DNA from: Helicobacter sp. MIT 21-1697
Lineage (GTDB): Bacteria; Campylobacterota; Campylobacteria; Campylobacterales; Helicobacteraceae
Length of the DNA stretch: 64,000 nucleotides
NCBI RefSeq assembly: GCF_026241255.1
Contig: NZ_JAPHNC010000004.1
Span: 124,001-188,000, forward strand
Direction: 5' to 3'
The notes beneath the pieces were generated by a model, which worked only from the letters and a program-made list of their open reading frames with translations, searched no databases and was not told the DNA's origin. Positions 26,759 to 35,137 of the stretch are shown one piece after another (position 1 is the first letter of the stretch; each line of letters opens with the position of its first letter). Position numbers and translations under genes: made by a program.

Positions 26759-27457
26759 ATGACACTTGGTATCATTGGGGCAATGATTGAAGAGATTACG
26801 CCTTTGCTTGAGCTCTTTGGCGATTATAGGAGCAGACAGGTGGGTGGCAATACTTACTATGAAATCCAAAAAGATGGGCACAAAATCTTTATCGCTTATA
26901 GCAAGATTGGTAAAGTTCATTCTGCTTTGACTTCAAGCACAATGATTTTGCATTTTGGTTGTGAAAAAATCATTTTTAGTGGCGTGGCAGGTGGCTTAAG
27001 TGCGGATTTGAAAGTGGGTGATTTAATATTAGGACAAAAGCTTTGTCAATATGATGTGGATATTAGTGCATTTGGACACCCGCTAGGCTTTATTCCTGAA
27101 AGTAAGGTTTTTATAGAATCTGATGCTACACTCAATACCATTGCACGCTCCATTGCAAACAATCAAGGCATTAAGCTTAAAGAGGGCATTATCGCTTCGG
27201 GCGATGCTTTTATTGCTGATTCTCAAAAAAAGCAGTGGATTATCCAGCATTTTGGAGCTGATGCGGTAGAAATGGAGGGAGCAGCTGTGGCTGTTGTGTG
27301 TGATTTACTTGCTGTGCCATTTTGTATTTTGCGCTCTATTAGTGATAGTGCCGATGGAAATGCTGATATAAGTTTTGATGAGTTTTTGGTCAGCTCGGCA
27401 AAACGTAGTGCCGATTTTGTGATGATGATGTGTGAGATGATTTTATCCCACAAATAA
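26759..27457 (+). CDS. mtnN: 5'-methylthioadenosine/S-adenosylhomocysteine nucleosidase
   Basis: Cleaves MTA, SAH and 5'-deoxyadenosine. In Helicobacter and Campylobacter the same enzyme also hydrolyses 6-amino-6-deoxyfutalosine in menaquinone synthesis. MTLGIIGAMIEEI at the start with catalytic Glu, the VEMEGAAVAVVC substrate block and SISDSADG-type ending with catalytic Asp (RSISDSAD) are present. 232 residues. The ribosome site is TAAGGAGTATCT. It sits 21 bp after fabD and 10 bp before the phosphatase gene. Confidence 0.94.
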   Translation: MTLGIIGAMIEEITPLLELFGDYRSRQVGGNTYYEIQKDGHKIFIAYSKIGKVHSALTSSTMILHFGCEKIIFSGVAGGLSADLKVGDLILGQKLCQYDVDISAFGHPLGFIPESKVFIESDATLNTIARSIANNQGIKLKEGIIASGDAFIADSQKKQWIIQHFGADAVEMEGAAVAVVCDLLAVPFCILRSISDSADGNADISFDEFLVSSAKRSADFVMMMCEMILSHK

Positions 27458-27467
27458 AGGAGTTTTT

Positions 27468-27992
27468 ATGAGAACAATTACTCTTTTGCGCCACGCTGAT
27501 ACAATCAGTAGGGAAGAATACCGATTAAACAATAAAAAGGATAAAAATGATATTTTTCGCCCATTAAGCAAGCTTGGCAAAGCGCAAAGCAAACATATAG
27601 CACACTTAGCTATGCAACATTTGCACTTTGATGTTATTTTTTGCTCACCTGCTAAACGCACACAGCAAACACTCAAGCCTTTAAGAAAATATGTGCGTTC
27701 GGATTCTATCATTCTTTGTGATGAGATTCTTCCTGATTGCGGACTTAAAGGATATATGAATCTTATAGAAAAAAAATCATTTCAAAAAGCACAAAATCCA
27801 CTTATTGTAGGGCATCAGCCTGATTTAAAGAGTTTTGCAACTTACCTTTGCCCCTCATTTCGCGCACTTGTTCCTAAGGGTGTTTTGATGAGGTTTATAC
27901 TTCATTCTGGTAACAATGGGCTTGAAGGACAAGGCATCATTGATTTCATCTTGCCACCTTTTATACTTGAAGATTTTAAAAATAAGGAATAA
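27468..27992 (+). CDS. SixA-like histidine phosphatase
   Basis: Histidine phosphatase superfamily, short form of 174 residues. The LLRHADT (RHG-type) motif near residue 8 supplies the phospho-accepting His, PAKRTQQT the Arg, and IVGHQPDL the second catalytic His. It resembles SixA phosphohistidine phosphatases, but the substrate is unknown. Start behind AAAGGAGTTTTT. The next gene begins 3 bp after the stop, so it is part of the same transcript. Confidence 0.8.
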   Translation: MRTITLLRHADTISREEYRLNNKKDKNDIFRPLSKLGKAQSKHIAHLAMQHLHFDVIFCSPAKRTQQTLKPLRKYVRSDSIILCDEILPDCGLKGYMNLIEKKSFQKAQNPLIVGHQPDLKSFATYLCPSFRALVPKGVLMRFILHSGNNGLEGQGIIDFILPPFILEDFKNKE

Positions 27993-27995
27993 ACG

Positions 27996-28475
27996 ATGAA
28001 GAGGCAAGTAAGGATTCAATCTCTACACACAAAACGTGGAGCATTTAGTATGATGGAGCTTATATTTGTTATTATTATACTCGGGATTCTTGCTGCTATT
28101 GCTTTACCAAGACTTTCACTTACGCGTTCTGATGCCCAACTTATTGCAGTAGAAAATGATATTATCGGAGCGCTCAATGCGATTCAGCGCGAAGTTTTTA
28201 GCCAAAATATTGAGCCTTCCACCCTTGATGGGGTAAAAATGCTTGAACTTGCAGGGCTTAGTCATTCGCGGTGGATAGCACAAAATAATGGTGTGAGACT
28301 TGCCAAAAATGGTGTGCTTGATACACAAAATGATTGTGTAACGCTTATGCAAGAAAATGGTAAAATTATCTTTTTTATTCAGCCTAAAGCAGATTCTACT
28401 CTTTGCACTAAATTGCTTGAGCGACATAAGGCACGGCGAGAAGTGCCGCTTAGCACCTCAAATGCAATTTTCTAA
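27996..28475 (+). CDS. Pseudopilin with canonical prepilin motif (CtsG/GspG-like)
   Basis: 159 residues. A basic leader of about 17 residues is followed by RGAFSMMELIFVIIILGILAAIALPR: Phe1, Glu5 and a full pilin helix, the best prepilin motif in the window. The pattern ALPRLSLTRSDAQ then resembles GspG and type IV pilins. The C-terminal part has two Cys (about 114 and 137). It is similar in plan to Campylobacter CtsG, which is needed for natural transformation. It overlaps the next pseudopilin by 14 bp. Confidence 0.78.
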   Translation: MKRQVRIQSLHTKRGAFSMMELIFVIIILGILAAIALPRLSLTRSDAQLIAVENDIIGALNAIQREVFSQNIEPSTLDGVKMLELAGLSHSRWIAQNNGVRLAKNGVLDTQNDCVTLMQENGKIIFFIQPKADSTLCTKLLERHKARREVPLSTSNAIF

Positions 28476-28887
28476 TAGGAGAGCATTCAGCTCATTTGAA
28501 CTCTTATGTGTCATTATTATCATCGCTATCATTACGAGTATAGGGGTGCGGTATATGGGACATATCACACATAAACAATGTATCTCTCGTCTTAAGTCTC
28601 AACTTGCCCATACACAAAATGCTTTGAGCGCATATTATGCAAATGCTTTTATTCGCGCAGATGTGATAGATTATGTCCAAGCACAAAGTATTTTAAGACA
28701 GCTGGAGCAAAACAATACTTTGCAATGTGCTTTTAGTGTGCAGGGAAGCAAGATTATTGCCCATATCGGTATGGAGCATCTTGTTTTTGGGCTTGAGCCC
28801 CCTACTCTTGAAATAAATCCTAAAATTTTTTGCAAACTTTCTTCGGCTCTTTGCAAAGATTTTAGTGATAGAATCTTAGATAAATAA
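28462..28887 (+). CDS. Second pseudopilin of the pair
   Basis: From ATG 28462: an 8-residue leader MQFSNRRA, then FSSFELLCVIIIIAIITSIGVRYM, a good prepilin motif with Glu5. The periplasmic part is about 110 residues with three Cys. The longer open frame from 28357 runs inside the previous gene and would bury the leader, so the short start is preferred even though no strong ribosome site is visible; coupling to the previous gene would explain that. It converges with the minus-strand gene by a 12-bp overlap. Confidence 0.68.
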   Translation: MQFSNRRAFSSFELLCVIIIIAIITSIGVRYMGHITHKQCISRLKSQLAHTQNALSAYYANAFIRADVIDYVQAQSILRQLEQNNTLQCAFSVQGSKIIAHIGMEHLVFGLEPPTLEINPKIFCKLSSALCKDFSDRILDK

Positions 28888-29727
28888 ATCTTCATACATA
28901 TTTTGTTTGCTTTGTCCTATGCGGTAGAGTGCAAAATCATACGATATTGGGTCATTAGGATTGAGCATACATAGTGTATCAGTGGCTTGTAGCGCACTTT
29001 GTAAGTCATAACTTTTGCGCTTTAGAATCTTAAGTTTAAGGCAGATTCTAAAGGTATGAGTATCAAGTGGCAATATTAAATGCGATGGCTGTATATGTTC
29101 TTGCCAACAGCCAATATCAATTTCATCTTGGCGCACAAGCCAACGCAAGAGCATATTCCAACGTTTTAATGCACACGCACCTGTGGGAAATGCACCATAA
29201 GTGTTCATATAAGCACTATAAGATGTGCCAAATGCAAAATGTAAGCCTTTGCTTACGCTATTTTCGCGCACAAAAGAATAAAGAGAATCAATACAATGAT
29301 AAATGCCATAAAGAATGCGTGCGTGGTTTTTATTTCCACTCTGATACCAAAGTGTAAAATGCGCAGGAGGATTTTTATACGCTTGAAGGAAATATGTGAG
29401 CAAACCACCATTTTCAAGCATACAAGCGATAGCTTCAAAGATATGCCTAATATCTGCACTTGTTTGGAATCTATAATAAGGAAATGCCTCATAGCGTATT
29501 TTCGTGCGAGAGCATAAAAGTGAGAAATCAAGTTTTTGAAGCATTTGCACGATTGCTTTTGCATTTCCATAAGAGAGAAGCGCACATATAAGGGCAATCT
29601 CTGCAAAATAAGACGTGTGTTGGTAGTTTTTTGCCACAAGCAAAGGATCTGGATTTTGCATACTGAGTTCTTTAGAAGTATTTTTAAGCTTGTATTGGGC
29701 ATCAAGCATTGCCTTAAGCTTTTTCAC
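28876..29727 (-). CDS. TIGR02757/DUF2400 family protein
   Basis: 283 residues, cytoplasmic. The blocks YFAEIALICALLSYGN, KRWNMLLRWLVRQDEIDIGCW, LILPLDTHTFRI and NPNDPISYDFALYRIGQ match the TIGR02757 family. The fold is related to helix-hairpin-helix DNA glycosylases by appearance, but no activity is established to my knowledge. It stands alone on the minus strand between the pseudopilin pair and the efflux genes, ending in a 12-bp overlap with the former. Confidence 0.8.
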   Translation of the reverse strand: MKKLKAMLDAQYKLKNTSKELSMQNPDPLLVAKNYQHTSYFAEIALICALLSYGNAKAIVQMLQKLDFSLLCSRTKIRYEAFPYYRFQTSADIRHIFEAIACMLENGGLLTYFLQAYKNPPAHFTLWYQSGNKNHARILYGIYHCIDSLYSFVRENSVSKGLHFAFGTSYSAYMNTYGAFPTGACALKRWNMLLRWLVRQDEIDIGCWQEHIQPSHLILPLDTHTFRICLKLKILKRKSYDLQSALQATDTLCMLNPNDPISYDFALYRIGQSKQNMYEDLFI

Positions 29728-29757
29728 GATATTCCTTTATCGTTGGTATTTTTGCGC

Positions 29758-29763
29758 TAAGAT
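29758..29763 (+). promoter_or_regulatory. Candidate promoter of the TolC/HlyD operon
   Basis: TTTTTGCGCTAAGAT, an extended -10-like sequence about 35 bp before the ATG at 29797. Confidence 0.4.
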
Positions 29764-29796
29764 AGATTCTAACGCAATTTGACAAAGAGGCACATA

Positions 29797-31158
29797 ATGA
29801 AAAAATGGATATTCTTGTTTGTAGGAGTAGCTTTAAACACCCTACAAGCAGAGTATTTGGCATTAGAGAATGCCTACAAGCAGGTTTTACAAAATAATGA
29901 TGGACTAAAATCCACTCAAAGTGCAGTTGATAAACAAGAAAAGCTCAAAAGTGCAACCAAAATGCTTTATTTCCCCCAAGTTTCACTTGATGCATTTTAT
30001 GTGCATTTGCAATCACCAATGAATGCACATCTTTTTGATACCTCTGCACTTAATAATCTTAGCGGGACAGCTCTTGCCCCTTTGCTTCCTCATCTCACAC
30101 AACCTATCACACTACAAGACCAAAATATTATCTTTAGTGCGCTTAATATTGCCTATCCACTTTTTACGGGCGGTAAGCGTCATTTTGCTAATAAACTTTC
30201 TGAAATTGCTTTTGATGATGCACTCCTTGCCCTTAAGCTCAAGGAATTAAGCCTCTTTGAAGATTGTGCAAAGCTTTATTATGGCGTGGTATTAGCTCAT
30301 CAGATTCACAATACGCTTCAAGATGCAAATGAAGGGCATCTCGCACATTATAAAAATGCGCAAAAACTCCAAGAAAAAGGGCAAATTGCGCGTTTAGAAA
30401 CGCTCCAAGCCCAAGTCAATTATGATAAATCTAGCATTGAAGTGCAAAAAGCAAATGATACTCTTCATATCGCCATTATGGCGTTTAATGCGATGTTAAA
30501 TAGAGAATCTAATGTACCTCTTGAATTGAGCTCAAGTATTGATATTAAACAAGATGCGATGTTGCAAAATGTGGATTATTTTGTAAATAAAACACTTGAA
30601 GTCTATCCTGCTTTGCACATAATGGATAATCAGGTCAAATCTACGCACGAGCTTTCGCATATTGAATTTTCTTCATTTTTGCCTGAAATAGGAGCTTTTG
30701 GTAGTTATATGTTTAATGATAATAGCTCTTTGCTTGATAAAGCTATGCCAAATTGGTATGTAGGTATAGGTGCGCGGTGGTCTCTTCTTTCGCCAAGTGG
30801 GAGAATCCAAAAATATCAAGCAAGCAAAATAGCTTCTATTCAAGCGCAGTTTGCTACTTCACAAGCTAAGAAAGATTTAAAAACGCTCTGTGAAAAGACT
30901 TATAATGAAGTTATTTCGTATAAATCGCAATATTTTAGCCTTGATTCCTCTGTGGAGTTAGCCAAAGAGAATCTCAAGCTGCGTGAGAGGGCATTTTTAC
31001 AGGGTATGAGTACAAGCACAGAAGTAAGTGATGCGCAAAATGCTCTTTCACTCGTGCTTATTGAACGCCAAAGTGTGGCATATAGCTATGCAATTTCACT
31101 TGCGCGGCTTTTTGCCCTAAGTGGAGAAGTGGAGAGATTCTATGGATTTTTTAATTAA
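29797..31158 (+). CDS. TolC-like outer-membrane efflux channel
   Basis: About 453 residues. Signal peptide MKKWIFLFVGVALNTLQA, then two repeated outer-membrane-factor domains with long amphipathic helices (ENAYKQVLQNN; GQIARLETLQAQVNY in the first, SLVLIERQSVAYSYAISLARLFALSGE in the second). It forms a trimeric tunnel across the periplasm and outer membrane. I start at ATG 29797, behind AAAGAGGCACATA. The HlyD-type adaptor gene follows after 21 bp, as in H. pylori HP1489-HP1488. Confidence 0.88.
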   Translation: MKKWIFLFVGVALNTLQAEYLALENAYKQVLQNNDGLKSTQSAVDKQEKLKSATKMLYFPQVSLDAFYVHLQSPMNAHLFDTSALNNLSGTALAPLLPHLTQPITLQDQNIIFSALNIAYPLFTGGKRHFANKLSEIAFDDALLALKLKELSLFEDCAKLYYGVVLAHQIHNTLQDANEGHLAHYKNAQKLQEKGQIARLETLQAQVNYDKSSIEVQKANDTLHIAIMAFNAMLNRESNVPLELSSSIDIKQDAMLQNVDYFVNKTLEVYPALHIMDNQVKSTHELSHIEFSSFLPEIGAFGSYMFNDNSSLLDKAMPNWYVGIGARWSLLSPSGRIQKYQASKIASIQAQFATSQAKKDLKTLCEKTYNEVISYKSQYFSLDSSVELAKENLKLRERAFLQGMSTSTEVSDAQNALSLVLIERQSVAYSYAISLARLFALSGEVERFYGFFN

Positions 31159-31179
31159 GCAAAGAATGGGAGAGAGGAT

Positions 31180-32154
31180 ATGAAAATAAATATCAAGCTT
31201 GTAGCTTTAATTGTTATAGCTTTAGCATTTTTGTTGTGGCTTGCAGTCAGCTTTACTCGTGCTTATGAGCCAAAGGAAAATAGAATCTATGCCCAAGTGC
31301 AAGCGCGTGAATATGCTATTAGCTCTAAGGTTGCGGGACGTGTGGAGAATATTTTTGTTAAAAAGGGCGATATGCTTAAAAAGGGCGATTTGGTGTATAG
31401 TATTGATTCTCCAGAGTTACAAGCTAAGCTTGAACAGGCAAAAGCAGGGTATCAAGCAGCAAAGGCTTTAAGCACAGAAACAAAGCAAGGAGCGAGAGTA
31501 GAGACCATTCAGTCAGCAAAAGATGTTTGGCAAGGCGCTAAAACAATGGCAAATCTTGCTAAAAGCACTTATGAGCGTATAGAATCTCTTTATAAAGATG
31601 GTGTGGTAAGCCAACAAAGGCGTGATGAAGCGTATGCAAACTACACTACTGCAAAACATAATGAAAATGTAACCTATCAGCAATATAAAATTGCCCTTGA
31701 TGGCGCAAGTGTTGAGACAAAAATAGCAGCACAAGCTAAAGAAGATGCAGCGGCAGGACAAGTCAATGAAGTTGAAAGCTATGCCAAAGATACTCAAGCT
31801 ATTGCGCCAACAAATGGAGAGGTAAGTAATGTTTTGCTTCACGAAGGTGAGCTTGCACCGAGTGGATTCCCTGTGGCATTAATGATTGATATGAATGATG
31901 CGTGGATTGTTTTTCATCTGCCTGAATATCGTTTAAAAGATTTTGTTAAGGGCACAACTTTTCAAGCATTTATTCCCGCTTTGGATAAAAGAGCAGAATT
32001 TAGGGTAGAGTTTGTCTCTGTTATGGGAGATTTTGCCACTTGGAGAGCTACAAGCGCATCTAAAGGTTATGATGTAAAAACTTTTGAAGTTGAAGCATAC
32101 CCTACTCTACCTATTGATGGCTTACGCGTAGGTATGAGTGTGCTTATTGATTAG
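31180..32154 (+). CDS. HlyD-type membrane fusion (adaptor) protein
   Basis: 324 residues. One N-terminal membrane helix (about 8-25), a split biotinyl-lipoyl domain (ISSKVAGRVENIFVKKGDMLKKGDLVYSID and, after the hairpin, APTNGEVSNVLLHEGELAPSG), a helical hairpin of about 100 residues between them and a beta-barrel C-terminus. It links an inner-membrane transporter to TolC. No ATPase or permease follows; the next gene is rpmB. The ABC-2 permease at 57030-58208 is a possible partner. Confidence 0.87.
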   Translation: MKINIKLVALIVIALAFLLWLAVSFTRAYEPKENRIYAQVQAREYAISSKVAGRVENIFVKKGDMLKKGDLVYSIDSPELQAKLEQAKAGYQAAKALSTETKQGARVETIQSAKDVWQGAKTMANLAKSTYERIESLYKDGVVSQQRRDEAYANYTTAKHNENVTYQQYKIALDGASVETKIAAQAKEDAAAGQVNEVESYAKDTQAIAPTNGEVSNVLLHEGELAPSGFPVALMIDMNDAWIVFHLPEYRLKDFVKGTTFQAFIPALDKRAEFRVEFVSVMGDFATWRATSASKGYDVKTFEVEAYPTLPIDGLRVGMSVLID

Positions 32155-32181
32155 TTTAAGGTAGATTTGGGATAATTTTGC

Positions 32182-32187
32182 TAAAAT
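32182..32187 (+). promoter_or_regulatory. Promoter of rpmB
   Basis: TTTTGCTAAAAT, an extended -10 of the Helicobacter type, 36 bp before the rpmB ATG. Confidence 0.55.
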
Positions 32188-32222
32188 GTTTAGTTCATTT
32201 CATTTTATAAAAAAGGTTTGTT

Positions 32223-32411
32223 ATGGCAAGAAAATGTTTTTTCACAGGTAAGGGTCCTATGGTTGGAAACAATGTAAGTCACGCAAATAATAAAACAAAA
32301 AAGCGTTCTTTGCCTAATCTTCGCAATGTTCGGCTTAAACTTGAAGATGGAACAAGCGTAAGAGTAAAAGTTGCCGCTTCCACATTGCGAACAATAAAAA
32401 AATATTCTTAA
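32223..32411 (+). CDS. rpmB: 50S ribosomal protein L28
   Basis: 62 residues beginning [12 protein letters not shown], with [12 protein letters not shown] and [10 protein letters not shown], typical of L28. The single Cys of the first block matches the family form that has lost the zinc ribbon. It has its own promoter and the ribosome site AAAAAGGTTTGTT. The K+ channel gene follows, as in H. pylori. Confidence 0.96.
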   Translation: MARKCFFTGKGPMVGNNVSHANNKTKKRSLPNLRNVRLKLEDGTSVRVKVAASTLRTIKKYS

Positions 32412-32428
32412 GCTAAGCTTTACCCATC

Positions 32429-33556
32429 TTGTTTGCAAGATTTAAGAAATTTCTTCACTGGGGCAATACCCCAAAACCAGACATTTCTTTAGCTGGTGAG
32501 CTCTATGAGCAGCTCAAGCCCTTTAGACTTCCGCTCATTCTTGTTCAATTTTTTCTTCTTTTTGGCACATTAGGGTATTTGGCATTAGAAGATTATGATT
32601 TAATGCAGGCATTTTTTCAGACTTCTTATACTTTTACTAATACAGGTTTTGGTTCATTAAGGGAGAAAGAATTTAGCACCATTACTATTTTTTTTACTGC
32701 GCTTTTAATGGTATGTGGAGCGGGAGTTGTAACCTTTAGTGTAGCATTTATTATGAGTGTAGTGAATAATGGCACTCTTATTAGATTGATTAAGGAGCAA
32801 AAAATGGTATATAAAATTGCACGTTTGCAAAATCATTATGTGATTTGCTATCACAATGAATTTACTACTGAACTTGCCCAGCAGTTTTTAGAATCTCATA
32901 TTCCTTTTGTCGTGGTGGATAATTCCCCTGATTTTGAAGCCCAAGCCCAAAAGTACAAGTATCCTTATTATATCATTGATGACCCACATACGCATATAGC
33001 TATGCTCAAATCACATCTCTCAAGCGCAAAAGGGATTGTAAGTTTTTCTAAGAATCCCGCGGATAATATCACTATGGTGGTGAGTGCGCGTATCTTTGAG
33101 GAAGAGCTAAGAAGAAAGCCTTATTATATTATTGCTACTGCAAATTCACAAGAAGAGAGCAAAAAGCTTAAAAAAATTGGCTGTGATGCTGTTATTTCTG
33201 CCTCTAAGCTTATGGCGCAAAGAATCTCCGCAATGGCAGTGCGTCCGGATATGGAAAATCTCCTTGAGCGGTTTTTATATCAACGCGATACGCCTCTTGA
33301 TTTGGAGGAAATCATCGTGCCACGTTATTCGTGGCTTGTGTTAAGAAAACTCAAAGAGGCACATTTCCGCGATGTTACAAATGTCTCTGTCGTGGGGCTA
33401 ACGCAAAAAGATGGCGTTTATATCACTATGCCAAATGGCAATACGATTGTTTCAAGTGAGTGCAAACTCCTTGTGATTGGGACGAGCGAGAATATTCGCG
33501 CTACTAAGCGTTTGATTATGAAAAAGCAAAAACCAAGAGAGGTTGATTATGTTTGA
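32429..33556 (+). CDS. Potassium channel with RCK/TrkA-N domain (HpKchA-like)
   Basis: 375 residues. Two membrane helices frame a pore loop (about residues 60-80) with selectivity filter TNTGFG in place of TVGYG. A cytoplasmic RCK domain with the TrkA-N Rossmann start [11 protein letters not shown] follows, and a TrkA-C part ([19 protein letters not shown]) ends it. It closely matches the plan of H. pylori HP0490, a K+ channel needed for gastric colonisation, and lies in the same place after rpmB. The start codon seems to be TTG 32429; no good ribosome site is visible. Confidence 0.88.
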   Translation: MFARFKKFLHWGNTPKPDISLAGELYEQLKPFRLPLILVQFFLLFGTLGYLALEDYDLMQAFFQTSYTFTNTGFGSLREKEFSTITIFFTALLMVCGAGVVTFSVAFIMSVVNNGTLIRLIKEQKMVYKIARLQNHYVICYHNEFTTELAQQFLESHIPFVVVDNSPDFEAQAQKYKYPYYIIDDPHTHIAMLKSHLSSAKGIVSFSKNPADNITMVVSARIFEEELRRKPYYIIATANSQEESKKLKKIGCDAVISASKLMAQRISAMAVRPDMENLLERFLYQRDTPLDLEEIIVPRYSWLVLRKLKEAHFRDVTNVSVVGLTQKDGVYITMPNGNTIVSSECKLLVIGTSENIRATKRLIMKKQKPREVDYV

Positions 33557-34763
33557 GATTATCCCTATTAAAGGGGGTGTGAATGCACCAGAAGGATTCT
33601 ATGCTGATGGCGTAAGTGCAGGATTAAAACCTCCACTTGAAAATGGCACTCCTGCACTTGATGTGGCATTTTTGTATAGTGAAGATGCGCTTAAGCCTTT
33701 TACACTTTTTACGAGCAATCGTTTTCAAGCAGCACCCATAATACACTTTAAACGTTTTGTTCAAGGCAAAGAGAGTAATTTTGTGCTTATTAACACCAAA
33801 AATGCCAACGCAATGACAGGAGAAGCAGGAGTGCAAGATGTGTGTGATATTTTATCATCACTGAGACAAAAATTCCCCTTTATACAAAACCCTATAATGT
33901 CAAGCACAGGTGTTATCGGGCAATATTTGCCTAAGGAGAAAATCATCGCTTCTTTTTCCTCCTTTGATATGAATGCCAAAAGTGAAAATGCCCACACTCG
34001 TGCTGCCGATGCGATACGCACGACAGATGCTTTTAGCAAAGAAATTGCATTAAAAGTGCAGCTCAATGGTGGCAAAAGCTTTTGTATCGGAGCTATGGCA
34101 AAGGGAGCAGGTATGATACAGCCTGCCCTTGCGACTATGCTTTGTTTTATTACAACTGATGCAGCTTTGCCTGAAGCTGATGGGGATAGAATCTTGCGCG
34201 AGTGCGCAAAAACAAGTTTTGATGCTATTAGTGTAGATGGTGATATGAGCACAAATGATTCTGTCTTTTTGTTTGCCAATGGGCGCAGTGGGGTTTATGA
34301 TGAGATGGCTTTCAAAGAAGCATTAAAAATGATTATGCACAAACTTGCTACCGATATGGTCAGAGATGGTGAGGGCTCTACCAAGCTTGTAGCCTTTGAA
34401 GTGTGCGGTGCAAGAGATGAAGCACAAGCTATGCGTGCCGCAAAAGCTCTTACAAATTCGCTTTTAGTAAAAACTGCAATTTTTGGACAAGACCCAAATT
34501 GGGGTAGAATCGCCTCAACAATTGGCGCAAGTGGCGTAGAATGCAATGAGAAAAGCTTAAAAATTGCTTTTGATTCTGTGGTAGTATTTGATAAGGGGCA
34601 AATATGTTTTGATGAGCAGAGCGAAGCAAAAGCGGCAGCAGTAATGAAGCAAGAAAGCTTTAGAATCACTTGTGATTTGGGTATAGGCGATGGGCATTTT
34701 GTCGCTTATGGTTGTGATTTGGGCTATCGCTATGTAGAGATTAATGCTGATTATAGAAGCTAG
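33549..34763 (+). CDS. argJ: Bifunctional ornithine acetyltransferase / N-acetylglutamate synthase
   Basis: Arginine synthesis: moves acetyl from N-acetylornithine to glutamate. The self-cleavage site ALATML (new N-terminal Thr) is at about residue 196-201. [13 protein letters not shown] before it and [16 protein letters not shown] and the C-terminal ADYRS are all typical. 404 residues from ATG 33549 (AGAGAGGTTGATT before it), overlapping the channel gene by 8 bp. Whether it is mono- or bifunctional cannot be told here. Confidence 0.94.
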   Translation: MFEIIPIKGGVNAPEGFYADGVSAGLKPPLENGTPALDVAFLYSEDALKPFTLFTSNRFQAAPIIHFKRFVQGKESNFVLINTKNANAMTGEAGVQDVCDILSSLRQKFPFIQNPIMSSTGVIGQYLPKEKIIASFSSFDMNAKSENAHTRAADAIRTTDAFSKEIALKVQLNGGKSFCIGAMAKGAGMIQPALATMLCFITTDAALPEADGDRILRECAKTSFDAISVDGDMSTNDSVFLFANGRSGVYDEMAFKEALKMIMHKLATDMVRDGEGSTKLVAFEVCGARDEAQAMRAAKALTNSLLVKTAIFGQDPNWGRIASTIGASGVECNEKSLKIAFDSVVVFDKGQICFDEQSEAKAAAVMKQESFRITCDLGIGDGHFVAYGCDLGYRYVEINADYRS

Positions 34764-34830
34764 ATTCTGTGTTTGTAGATAAAGTGAAGTGATTTTAGGG
34801 TAAAAAAACGCGTTATTATTGAAAATATCC

Positions 34831-34836
34831 TATAAT
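34831..34836 (+). promoter_or_regulatory. Promoter of the DUF465 gene
   Basis: GAAAATATCCTATAAT: a perfect -10 hexamer 38 bp before the ATG at 34869. Confidence 0.55.
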
Positions 34837-34868
34837 AAAGCATTGAATTTGCCTTAAAGGAGTAAGAG

Positions 34869-35090
34869 ATGTTTCACGAATATAGAGATGAGGTTACTGC
34901 ATTAAAGACACATAATACGCACTTTGCAAAGATTTTTGATGAGCATAATGAGCTTGATGATAGAATCAAAAAGATTGAAGATGGCGAGGAATTAATGAGT
35001 GATATGGAGCTTGAAGTGCTCAAAAAACAAAAACTTCGTCTTAAAGATGAAGCCTATGCAATGATTTTGGAATATCGCAAATCCCATTAG
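34869..35090 (+). CDS. DUF465 (YdcH-like) small coiled-coil protein
   Basis: 73 residues, highly charged and helical throughout, with the HFAKIFDEHNELDDRIKKIE start and LKKQKLRLKDEAYAMILEYR end of the DUF465/YdcH family. Cytoplasmic; function unknown. It has its own promoter and strong ribosome site (AAAGGAGTAAGAG), and stands alone facing the NFACT gene. Confidence 0.85.
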   Translation: MFHEYRDEVTALKTHNTHFAKIFDEHNELDDRIKKIEDGEELMSDMELEVLKKQKLRLKDEAYAMILEYRKSH

Positions 35091-35137
35091 TTTTGTCGTT
35101 GCTGTTTCCTTTATTGAACACACACTATTTATAAACT

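Noticed and set aside
33761-34279. Minus-strand open frame of 172 codons inside argJ
   Set aside because: Antisense shadow of a conserved enzyme; composition (Ser, Ala, Ile rich) and lack of a start signal argue against a gene.
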